A DNA stretch of 13,100 nucleotides from Chloroflexota bacterium (GTDB lineage Bacteria; Chloroflexota; Anaerolineae; Anaerolineales; Anaerolineaceae). Below are positions 1 to 6,495 of the stretch, piece by piece; positions within the stretch are counted from its first letter, which is position 1, and each line of letters begins with the position of its first letter. The stretch spans positions 1-13,100 of the forward strand of contig JAAZIH010000290.1 of assembly GCA_012800995.1 (NCBI GenBank), in the 5' to 3' direction. The translations under genes were made by a program, and so were the position numbers. Below the pieces are notes generated by a model. That model was not told the origin of the DNA, made no database searches, and worked only from the letters and a program-made list of their open reading frames with translations.

Positions 1-1064
1 CAAGAGTTTTATCCATCATATTGATTATTCTTTTGCTGGGATTAATTGTCATCACCGGAATGATGCATTACACTGTCACTTCTTCATTTACACGGGGTGA
101 TTATCCTGACTATCCGGTGGTGAATTACAGATATGAGCATTACCAAAGTCAATATCCACGCGAGGAAGTCACATTTTTATCCGGTAAAAATCGCTTGCAA
201 GGCTTTCTCTATGGCGATAAGGATGCAGATCGGCTGCTCATTTTCAGCCATGGCTTGGGCAGTGGTCACGAAGACTACATCAACGAAATTATCTACATGG
301 TTGATTCCGGCTATCGCGTTTTTGCCTATGATGGCACCGGTTCCGGTATGAGTGAAGGCAAAAGTACGGTTGGGTTGCTACAGTCCGCGCTGGACCTTGA
401 TGCAGCATTCGACTATATCCATTCATCTGATACGCTGAAGGATCTCCCGATTTATCTCATGGGCCACAGCTGGGGCGGTTTTGCTGTCGCTGAGGCTTTG
501 GGACGTCATGAAAATATTGTCGCTGCGGTTTCGCTGGCAGGCTACGCCTATCCGACTGACCTGCTTATTGACCAGGGCTCGCAGATGATGGGAAGGGATT
601 TAGGCGGAATGAAATTTTTATTCAATATCAGTCAGTTACTGACATACGGCCCGAAAAATTTTACGCGCAACGCCCTGGACAGCATCAATTCGAAAGATAC
701 ACCCATCCTTTTGGTACATGGCAACCAGGACGAGATGATTCCGCTCGACAAGATTTCGATTATCGCCTATCAGACTAAGTTGAGTAATCCGAATGTGCAA
801 ACTTTGATTATCACAAAGAAAGGACAGAATGACCACAACGGCATTCTCCATTCTGCCGAAGCCATCTCGCACATTGCCACATTAAATGAAGATTTTGCGG
901 CAAAGATGAATACCATACAAGATCTTCCTAAAGAAGAATTTGAAGCACGCGCCATTGAATTTCGTGGGGAGATGGTTGAAAAAGCTGACCTTCCGTTGAT
1001 TAATCAAGTCAATGAGGAGCTTTTTAGTCAGATTCTCAAGTTTTTCGATGAAGCTTCCTGTTAA
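1..1064 (+). CDS. Membrane-anchored alpha/beta hydrolase (5' end outside window)
   Basis: Serine hydrolase of the alpha/beta fold, closest in style to the Hydrolase_4/S33 (monoacylglycerol lipase-like) group; the substrate cannot be told. Counting residues from the TTG at 21, the sequence shows an HGLGSG oxyanion loop (77-82), the nucleophile elbow GHSWGG with Ser150, a probable catalytic Asp237 in GNQDEMIP, and His272 in NDHNG, so the triad is complete. A hydrophobic stretch at the very N-terminus suggests a signal anchor, placing the catalytic domain outside the membrane. The reading frame stays open to base 1 (RVLSII before the TTG), so the true start probably lies upstream and the gene is 5'-partial here. 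About 70 charged, probably helical residues follow the catalytic His. No clear terminator follows. Fold and catalytic residues are firm; the function is not. Confidence 0.85.
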   Translation, partial: RVLSIILIILLLGLIVITGMMHYTVTSSFTRGDYPDYPVVNYRYEHYQSQYPREEVTFLSGKNRLQGFLYGDKDADRLLIFSHGLGSGHEDYINEIIYMVDSGYRVFAYDGTGSGMSEGKSTVGLLQSALDLDAAFDYIHSSDTLKDLPIYLMGHSWGGFAVAEALGRHENIVAAVSLAGYAYPTDLLIDQGSQMMGRDLGGMKFLFNISQLLTYGPKNFTRNALDSINSKDTPILLVHGNQDEMIPLDKISIIAYQTKLSNPNVQTLIITKKGQNDHNGILHSAEAISHIATLNEDFAAKMNTIQDLPKEEFEARAIEFRGEMVEKADLPLINQVNEELFSQILKFFDEASC

Positions 1065-1149
1065 ACAATTAAGCGGGCTTCTAAGCACATAAACTTGATT
1101 AGCTAAAGTTGAATACACATAGTTTTAAATAGCAGCGAAAGGGAAAGTC

Positions 1150-1566
1150 ATGAATAAAGCAATAAAAGTTTTGTATTATGTCAGTTTGACTGTCAGCACG
1201 CTGGTGGGTCTCTGGCACTTTTTTGTACCACGTCTTTTTCGATGGTACGACTACCTTCCCATGCAATATGAAAACCTTATCGTGGGGATTGATTATACAA
1301 ACTATTGCTTTTCAGCTTTGCTGTTTGGAATTAGCCTAATATTGATTTTATTGGGCAAAAGCGCTTTTTCATTAAATCGTGAAACAATAATATTTTATTC
1401 ATTCTTGACTTTGGTGTGGGTCTTTAGGGCTTGTTTGGCTGTTTTTATAAAACCATGGCCAATGGAACCTGTTCCAGCGGTAGCTATTGGTCAGTTGCTG
1501 GCTTCGGTGGTTCTGGCCATAATGATGGTGGTTGTTTCGGTTAGTCTTTGGTGGGCAATCCGATAA
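1150..1566 (+). CDS. Small four-helix membrane protein, unknown function
   Basis: A protein of 138 residues that I do not recognise. Hydrophobic segments at about 6-28, 50-68, 78-98 and 110-134 predict four transmembrane helices. They are joined by short loops, including an aromatic, charged stretch (PRLFRWYDYLP, 27-37) and a proline-rich loop (PWPMEPVP, 102-109). The start is supported by GAAAGGGAAAG a few bases upstream of the ATG. It lies 85 bp after the hydrolase gene in the same direction. A weak promoter-like pair (TTGATT at 1095, CATAGT at 1118, 17-bp spacer) falls in the gap, so it may be expressed separately. No catalytic or binding motif is visible. Confidence is good that it is a gene because of its length, Shine-Dalgarno sequence and coherent membrane topology; no role is assigned. 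Confidence 0.72.
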   Translation: MNKAIKVLYYVSLTVSTLVGLWHFFVPRLFRWYDYLPMQYENLIVGIDYTNYCFSALLFGISLILILLGKSAFSLNRETIIFYSFLTLVWVFRACLAVFIKPWPMEPVPAVAIGQLLASVVLAIMMVVVSVSLWWAIR

Positions 1567-1781
1567 AAAGTGATAGCACATAAGAAATAAAAAACGGTCT
1601 GATATTTCCAAAACTGTAATGGAATGATGCGCTCACTCCAGACTCTTGGGTACAAGCTGTTTTTTGTATAGATGTGCGGGGGGTTATGGCTAAGCCAATG
1701 TATCCAACAACCCGCTATAAGTATTAACAATAAGTTTCAACAATTAATGTTCATTTATCATTACAAAACGTTTACAAATTG

Positions 1782-1810
1782 TTGACTTTCTCAAATTTTA
1801 TGGCTATACT
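1782..1810 (+). promoter_or_regulatory. Sigma-70-type promoter of the lacI/sugar uptake cluster
   Basis: TTGACT (1782-1787) and TATACT (1805-1810) are separated by exactly 17 bp, each one base from consensus, in AT-rich surroundings. The predicted start is near 1817, giving a leader of about 70 nt before the ATG at 1886. The operator-like palindrome begins about 3 bp after the expected start site. Confidence 0.8.
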
Positions 1811-1819
1811 TTAGTCATA

Positions 1820-1839
1820 CTATTAACACGCGTTAATAG
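1820..1839. promoter_or_regulatory. Probable LacI-family operator
   Basis: CTATTAACACGCGTTAATAG is a 20-bp palindrome matching its reverse complement at 18 of 20 positions; only positions 9 and 12 differ. The central CG with TTAAC/GTTAA half-sites is the usual form for LacI/GalR family sites. It sits directly downstream of a strong -10 element and upstream of a LacI-family gene, so autorepression and repression of the downstream transporter genes is the simplest inference. I saw no second copy in the window. Confidence 0.7.
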
Positions 1840-1885
1840 CCCTTAGAAAACACAATTTTATTAATTCAAACGGGTGAGGACACCT

Positions 1886-2923
1886 ATGAAGAAGAAAGTT
1901 ACAAGTCAGGATGTTGCAGATTATGCAGGCGTATCAAGAACAACTGTATCGTTTGTCCTGAATAATGTAAAGCGCTTTTCGATCAGCCCCAAAACTGCCG
2001 CAAAAGTCCGCAACGCAGCCAAAGAATTGGGTTACGTCCCCAATGCCTCCGCGCGCGCTTTGGCATCTCAACGTGCCAAGGCGATTGGCCTTATCATGAC
2101 CCGCAGCCCAGAATACATCGCGACTGACCCTTTTCTGCCTCAAATTTTAGGTGGCTTATTGGATGTTGTGAAGCAAAATGGACTCGGATTGCTCGTTGAA
2201 TGGGTTGAACCCGGGCAACAACTGCGTACCTATCTGGAACTCACCCGTGCCCGTCAGATTGATGGCATGATAGTTATGACTCCCCGTGAGGATGATACTG
2301 GTTTAAAAGCCCTTGAGGAAGCTGAAATTCCAGCTGTATTAATGGGTTATATACCAGGCTCTAATCTTTACTCCGTTGATATTGATAATGTGCAGGCTGC
2401 CAAAGCAGCTGTTGAGCATCTTATTGAATTAGGACACGAGCGCATTGCATGCATCACCAACGCAGCCCGACCTTATACATCAGCCAACCAACGTTATGAA
2501 GGATACAAAGCCGCGATAGAAAACGCCGGTCTTGCTTTTGATGAAAGCCTTGTGCGTTATGCGGACTTTAACGGTCATTCGGGTTACGACCGAATGAAAT
2601 CACTCTTAGATAACAACCTTAATTTTACCGCTGTGTTTGTGGCAAGTGATAGTGTCGCCTTTGGTGCCATGGCAGCTATTCGTGATGCCGGATTGAGAAT
2701 CCCTGAAGATATATCCATTGTTGGTTTTGATGATATTCCCATGGCGTCATACGTAACGCCTAATTTAACAACCATTCAAATTCCTGCGAAAGAGATTGCA
2801 GAACAATCCTGTCATCTGCTAATACAACTGATGCAAGGTGATCTTAGCCAAAATCGTGCTATCACCCTGCCAACTCAATTAATTATTCGCCAATCAACGG
2901 CTCATCTCGAAAGGAGGCCATAA
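1886..2923 (+). CDS. LacI/GalR-family transcriptional regulator
   Basis: DNA-binding sugar-responsive repressor of 345 residues, the usual family length. The N-terminus carries the classic helix-turn-helix (VTSQDVADYAGVSRTTVSFVLN, about residues 5-26, with VS-x-x-TVS in the recognition helix) and the hinge helix (PNASARALAS, about 52-61). The rest is a periplasmic-binding-protein-like effector domain ending in the diagnostic ASDSVAFGAM and SIVGFDDIPMASYV motifs. The ATG at 1886 is chosen over an in-frame GTG at 1874: GTGAGGA overlapping the GTG makes a good Shine-Dalgarno sequence for the ATG, and the protein then starts MKKKVTSQDVA like its relatives. It lies 63 bp upstream of the sugar-binding protein gene with no terminator between, so it likely heads the operon and controls it through the palindrome at 1820-1839. 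The effector is inferred to be the imported sugar or a derivative. Confidence 0.93.
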   Translation: MKKKVTSQDVADYAGVSRTTVSFVLNNVKRFSISPKTAAKVRNAAKELGYVPNASARALASQRAKAIGLIMTRSPEYIATDPFLPQILGGLLDVVKQNGLGLLVEWVEPGQQLRTYLELTRARQIDGMIVMTPREDDTGLKALEEAEIPAVLMGYIPGSNLYSVDIDNVQAAKAAVEHLIELGHERIACITNAARPYTSANQRYEGYKAAIENAGLAFDESLVRYADFNGHSGYDRMKSLLDNNLNFTAVFVASDSVAFGAMAAIRDAGLRIPEDISIVGFDDIPMASYVTPNLTTIQIPAKEIAEQSCHLLIQLMQGDLSQNRAITLPTQLIIRQSTAHLERRP

Positions 2924-2986
2924 GAAGAATTGAAATACGCCACAACAAACTTAAGAAAAAAACAAATAAAATTTAAAGGAGTAGTA

Positions 2987-4336
2987 ATGAAACATATCAG
3001 TAAACTTTTTTCAATTACAGCAATTTTGCTGGTTTTCGCCCTCGTTCTTGGCGCTTGTGCAAAACCCGAACAACCACCCGCGGAAGCTCCCGTGGAAGCC
3101 CCTGTGGAAGCCCCTGCAGAAAAGCCTGCTGAAGAACCTGTTGTCGGTGACATTGATTGCACCGGCGTAAACGAAGGTGATGTCGTATCAATGCTTTACC
3201 AGTGGTCTGGTGAAGAAGAAGCCAAACTGACCGCGATTTTGGCGCCCTGGATGGAAGCTTGTAAGACTTCCGTAAGCCCCGAAAGCTCACGCGACCAGGC
3301 CCTGCTTGACACCCGTGTGCAAGCCGGCACTCCGCCAGATATCGCTTTTTGGCAGGTTCCTCAACTGACCCAATACAAAGACAAACTGGTACCCATGGAC
3401 ACCCTTGGCGCTGACAAAAGCAATTACGCTGGCTACTGGGGCGACATTGGCACCATCGATGGCAAATGGCTCGGCTTGCCCGTCAAAGCTGACCCCAAAA
3501 CCTTGATTTGGTACAGCCCCGCTGCTTTTGAAGCTGCTGGTTACAATGTTCCCGCAACTTGGGACGAACTCGTTGCATTGGTCGATAAAATGGCAGCTGA
3601 TGGCAATGTTGCCTGGTCGATGGGTATGGAATCTGGTGACGCAACCGGTTGGACTGGTACTGACTTCATCCAGGACATCCTGCTGGTTACCCAGGGACCT
3701 GACTTTGTCAACAAAATTATCTCTGGCGAAATCGCCTACAACGACCCCGCCGTGAAAGAAGCATACGAAATCTACGGCAAATGGGCCATGGATCCTGCCT
3801 ACACCGTCGCAGGTGCTGAAGGTACACTTTCAACTGGCTTTAACGATGCAATTTTGAAAGTCTTCTCCGACACCCCCGAAGCCTACATGGTTAAACAATC
3901 AGGCTTCGCGAGTGGCACCCTGCTTGGAACCTATCCTGACAAGGTCTACGGCGTCGATTACGCTTTCTTTGGTGTCCCTGGCGCGCAAGGTCTGCAAGGT
4001 GGTTCTGACTGGCTGATGGTCTTCAACGACACACCCGCAGTTCGCTCATTAGTGAAGTACCTGTCCTCCAACAAGGGTGGCGAAACCTGGGCAACCATCG
4101 GTTTTGACCTGACCCCCAACGCTGCTGGAAACGCATTCTATGCAACAGAAGAGATGATTCACAAGGCTGAGTTGCTCTCTTCAGCAACTGGCTTCACACC
4201 CGACATCGGCGACTCAATCCCCGGTGGCTTTGGCAGTGCAGAGTTCAAGGGAATTACTGACTTCGTCAACGGTGGTGACCTGGATGAAATCCTGAATAGC
4301 ATCGCCGCTGCACAAGCAGACGCAATGATTCAATAA
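2987..4336 (+). CDS. ABC transporter sugar-binding lipoprotein (AglE/MalE type)
   Basis: Extracellular solute-binding protein of family 1, 449 residues. It has a lipoprotein signal: basic MKHISK, a hydrophobic core, then the lipobox LGAC with Cys24. A flexible Pro/Ala/Glu tether follows (about 25-54, with EAPV repeats), and the sugar-binding domain then runs to the end. The opening VSMLYQWSGEEEAKLTAIL and the closing region GFTPDIGDSIPGGFGSAEF resemble the alpha-glucoside-binding AglE subgroup more than classical MalE; this rests on remembered family features. Cys58 and Cys92 could form a disulfide. The ATG at 2987 is preferred because AAAGGAG lies 6 bases upstream and the signal peptide begins there; an in-frame TTG at 2930 would add 19 unlikely residues. 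It captures the sugar for the two permeases downstream. A terminator-like hairpin directly after the gene suggests higher expression than the permeases. Confidence 0.92.
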   Translation: MKHISKLFSITAILLVFALVLGACAKPEQPPAEAPVEAPVEAPAEKPAEEPVVGDIDCTGVNEGDVVSMLYQWSGEEEAKLTAILAPWMEACKTSVSPESSRDQALLDTRVQAGTPPDIAFWQVPQLTQYKDKLVPMDTLGADKSNYAGYWGDIGTIDGKWLGLPVKADPKTLIWYSPAAFEAAGYNVPATWDELVALVDKMAADGNVAWSMGMESGDATGWTGTDFIQDILLVTQGPDFVNKIISGEIAYNDPAVKEAYEIYGKWAMDPAYTVAGAEGTLSTGFNDAILKVFSDTPEAYMVKQSGFASGTLLGTYPDKVYGVDYAFFGVPGAQGLQGGSDWLMVFNDTPAVRSLVKYLSSNKGGETWATIGFDLTPNAAGNAFYATEEMIHKAELLSSATGFTPDIGDSIPGGFGSAEFKGITDFVNGGDLDEILNSIAAAQADAMIQ

Positions 4337-4346
4337 AACCAATTCC

Positions 4347-4380
4347 AAAGGAGGCGCTTTATGAAAGCGCCTCCTTTTTT
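4347..4380 (+). terminator. Hairpin terminator/attenuator between binding protein and permease genes
   Basis: A perfect 14-bp inverted repeat (AAAGGAGGCGCTTT at 4347-4360, AAAGCGCCTCCTTT at 4364-4377) has a 3-nt loop (ATG) and runs into six T residues (4375-4380). It starts 10 bp after the binding-protein stop codon. The permease genes downstream have no visible promoter of their own, so partial termination that lowers permease relative to binding protein is the likely role. The same bases hold AAAGGAGG and an ATG spaced like a translation start, discussed in the findings. Confidence 0.85.
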
Positions 4381-4408
4381 ACAATTTTTGCAATTACCGG
4401 GAGGCAAG

Positions 4409-5371
4409 ATGGCAAAACCAACTGTAGCACCTGTAATGCGGCAGAAGCCTTTAGTACCCTGGCTTTACTTACTGCCTGCAATTATTATCATGACCATCTT
4501 TATTCTCTACCCAATGATTAACACCGTTGGTTTGAGTTTTAAAAACGCGGATGGTAGCGCATCTGCTGAAGTAACTTGTAGAGAAGGTCAACCTTGCTGG
4601 GGCGCGTTTGAAAACTACCGCTATGCGCTTAGCAACGAACTTAACACAAGTTCTCCCAAAGCCCTTTGGGATAGCTTTTGGATTTCATCCTATGGCAATA
4701 TGCTCAAATGGCTGTTGGGGATGGTCTCAGGGACCGTCATTATCGGTCTTGTATTCGCGGTTTGGGTAGATGGTATCAAGAGTGAAGCCTTAGCCAAATC
4801 GATTATTTTTATGCCTATGGCGATTTCCTTTGTAGGTGCGGGCGTTATTTGGAAATTCGTTTATAACTATGGCACCTCACAAGTGCAAACCGGTATTTTA
4901 AACGCTATTATCAGCGCTTTTGGCGGTGAGCCGGTTGCATTTTTGTCTAAAGTACCGCTTAACACTCTTATGCTCATCATTGTGGGTATTTGGATGTGGA
5001 CCGGCTTCTGTATGACCCTGCTTTCCGCGGCAATTAAATCCATTCCCGAAGAAGTCATTGAAGCCTCACGCATTGACGGCGCGACCGATTTTGAAGTCTT
5101 CTCCAAAATCCAAGTGCCCATCATCATGCCCACGATTATCGTCGTGATTACCACAATGGTTATCAATGTACTCAAGCTCTTTGACATCGTTTATGTGATG
5201 ACCGGTGGCAACTTTGGCACGAACGTTTTGGCAACGCGCATGTATACTGAGATGTACACCAACTCGCAATACGGACGCGGTACAGCCATTGCTGTAATTT
5301 TGATTCTGTTCATTGTGCCGTTCATCATCATGAACATTCGGCGCTTTATGAAAGAGGAGGCAATGCGATGA
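4409..5371 (+). CDS. ABC sugar transporter permease, MalF/AglF type
   Basis: Inner-membrane permease of the binding-protein-dependent sugar transport family, 320 residues from the ATG at 4409. Hydrophobic segments lie near 17-35, 100-120, 131-150, 185-205, 240-260 and 292-310, giving six predicted helices. The conserved EAA loop that docks the ATPase is at about 214-240 (EEVIEASRIDGATDFEVFSKIQVP). The first extracellular loop is long and holds a Cys pair (CREGQPC, 57-63). The start at 4409 is chosen because GGGAGG lies 4 bases upstream and the protein then opens with a short polar tail before the first helix. An in-frame ATG at 4361 lies in the loop of the terminator hairpin and would add 16 residues. 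Its end overlaps the next permease gene by 4 nt, so the two are translationally coupled and should form a heterodimer. Confidence 0.93.
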   Translation: MAKPTVAPVMRQKPLVPWLYLLPAIIIMTIFILYPMINTVGLSFKNADGSASAEVTCREGQPCWGAFENYRYALSNELNTSSPKALWDSFWISSYGNMLKWLLGMVSGTVIIGLVFAVWVDGIKSEALAKSIIFMPMAISFVGAGVIWKFVYNYGTSQVQTGILNAIISAFGGEPVAFLSKVPLNTLMLIIVGIWMWTGFCMTLLSAAIKSIPEEVIEASRIDGATDFEVFSKIQVPIIMPTIIVVITTMVINVLKLFDIVYVMTGGNFGTNVLATRMYTEMYTNSQYGRGTAIAVILILFIVPFIIMNIRRFMKEEAMR

Positions 5372-6381
5372 TTTCCCTAACCCGTACTAAATCTAACGGA
5401 AAATATGATTTCACCAAGCTCCTCACTGGCATTGGCATTGTGCTCATCTTGATTGTATGGCTTATACCAACAATCGGTCTCTTGGTCACCTCGTTTAGAC
5501 CCGTAGCACTGATTAACACCACCGGATGGTGGACAGCTCTGAACGTTAACAACGGACCTGAGTCTGCCCAACACCCCGACCCCAACGCCAGTTATGTTGA
5601 AAAACTCGGCACACGCTTTACCATCAACAACTACGTAGACGCGCTCACGGGTTATCGTGGCACCAAAAGCTATCTGGAAGATTGCAAAAGTGGCATAAAG
5701 CCCCTGGGAATGAGCTGTTCCATTAAAGATTTGCTCAACCCACGAGGTATGGGACGCGCGTTCCTTAACAGCATCGCGGTAACGGTTCCCTCAACGATTA
5801 TACCTATCGCCATCGCACTTTTCGCCGCTTACGCGCTCTCATGGATGAAATTCAAAGGACGCTATGCGATTTTTGCGATTCTGGTAGGCTTGCAAGTGGT
5901 GCCCATTCAGATGACGCTCGTGCCAGTGCTAAGAATGTTCGCCGGCATGGGGCTAAATGGCACCTTCCCTGCGGTATGGTTGTTCCATACTGGCTTTGGC
6001 TTGCCTTATGCAATCTATTTATTGCGCAACACAATGAGTGCGCTCCCCAAAGATTTGTTTGAATCTGCCTACCTTGATGGCGCAGACCATTGGACGATCT
6101 TTAAGACCATCATTCTGCCCCTCACAACTCCCGCCATCGCGTCTTTGGCAATTTATCAGTTCCTATGGGTCTGGAATGATCTGCTTGTCTCACTCGTTTT
6201 CCTGGGCGGCAATAAACCCGTGATGACCTACCAAATCAGCAATATGGTCACGTCATTAGGAGCTGGCTGGCATTTGCTCACCGCGGCTGCTTTCCTTTCC
6301 ATGTTGCTGCCAATGATCGTTTTCTTTGCCTTGCAACGTTACTTTGTACGTGGCATGATGGCTGGCGCGGTCAAAGGATAA
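5368..6381 (+). CDS. ABC sugar transporter permease, MalG/AglG type
   Basis: Second membrane subunit of the sugar importer, 337 residues. It has a first helix at about 19-42, then an unusually long extracellular loop of about 90 residues (43-132) with two Cys (106 and 117). Five further helices follow (about 134-158, 166-185, 200-220, 256-280, 303-325). The EAA loop at about 231-258 (ESAYLDGADHWTIFKTIILPLTTP) is clear. The long loop fits the AglG-like alpha-glucoside branch better than classical MalG, which is an inference. The ATG overlaps the preceding stop (ATGA), and AGAGGAGG within the end of the upstream gene serves as ribosome-binding site. No ATPase gene follows, so the partner ATPase must be encoded elsewhere. 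Transcription probably meets the hairpin at 6389-6422. Confidence 0.93.
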   Translation: MISLTRTKSNGKYDFTKLLTGIGIVLILIVWLIPTIGLLVTSFRPVALINTTGWWTALNVNNGPESAQHPDPNASYVEKLGTRFTINNYVDALTGYRGTKSYLEDCKSGIKPLGMSCSIKDLLNPRGMGRAFLNSIAVTVPSTIIPIAIALFAAYALSWMKFKGRYAIFAILVGLQVVPIQMTLVPVLRMFAGMGLNGTFPAVWLFHTGFGLPYAIYLLRNTMSALPKDLFESAYLDGADHWTIFKTIILPLTTPAIASLAIYQFLWVWNDLLVSLVFLGGNKPVMTYQISNMVTSLGAGWHLLTAAAFLSMLLPMIVFFALQRYFVRGMMAGAVKG

Positions 6382-6388
6382 AATCTTC

Positions 6389-6425
6389 TTAGCACCAGTC
6401 TGCGAATGCAGATTGGTGCTAATTT
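6389..6425 (+). terminator. Terminator-like hairpin after the permease genes
   Basis: TTAGCACCAGTCTGC (6389-6403) pairs with GCAGATTGGTGCTAA (6408-6422) over 15 bp, with one G-T pair and a 4-nt loop (GAAT). Only TTT follows before a G run, so termination may be partial and allow read-through into treS; a pure RNA-stability role is equally possible. The G-T pair fits a + strand RNA. Confidence 0.6.
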
Positions 6426-6457
6426 GGGGGAACAAATAATAATATGATTAAAAAATA

Positions 6458-6476
6458 CGCCAGGTACTGCCTGGCG
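6458..6476 (+). promoter_or_regulatory. Hairpin in the treS leader
   Basis: CGCCAGG and CCTGGCG form a perfect 7-bp stem around a TACTG loop, ending 8 bp before the treS Shine-Dalgarno sequence (GAAAGGTGAT). There is no T run, so it is not a terminator. It could protect the treS mRNA 5' end or affect translation. A possible 13-residue ORF (6444-6485, MIKKYARYCLAIT) runs through it, with only a distant G-rich stretch as ribosome-binding site. Confidence 0.4.
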
Positions 6477-6495
6477 ATAACTTGAAAGGTGATAA

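Larger units (their letters stand above)
1567..1885. other. Non-coding region upstream of the LacI regulator
   Basis: About 320 bp without a credible gene. The first 110 bases show nothing recognisable. At 1676-1715 there is a nested fold: GCGGG (1676-1680) can pair with CCCGC (1711-1715), GTT (1683-1685) with AAC (1706-1708), and TGGC/GCCA (1687-1690, 1694-1697) make an inner stem. No T run follows, so it is not an obvious terminator. From 1740 the region becomes very AT-rich. It carries AAACGTTT (1766-1773), a small CG-centred palindrome, then the promoter and operator listed separately. Confidence 0.6.

Noticed and set aside
1874..1885. GTG start adding four residues to the LacI regulator
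   Set aside because: GTGAGGA there serves as the Shine-Dalgarno sequence for the ATG at 1886, and family members begin at the MKKKVT-like position.
2930..2986. TTG start giving the binding protein a 19-residue extension
   Set aside because: The extension precedes a complete lipoprotein signal peptide, and AAAGGAG sits at the right distance from the ATG at 2987. The AAGGAGG at 2911-2917 is within the lacI end, 12 bases from the TTG.
3080..3140. Short direct repeats in DNA (GAAGCTCCC/GAAGCCCCT units) as a possible repeat element
   Set aside because: They encode the Pro/Ala/Glu tether of the lipoprotein and follow from its amino-acid repeats.
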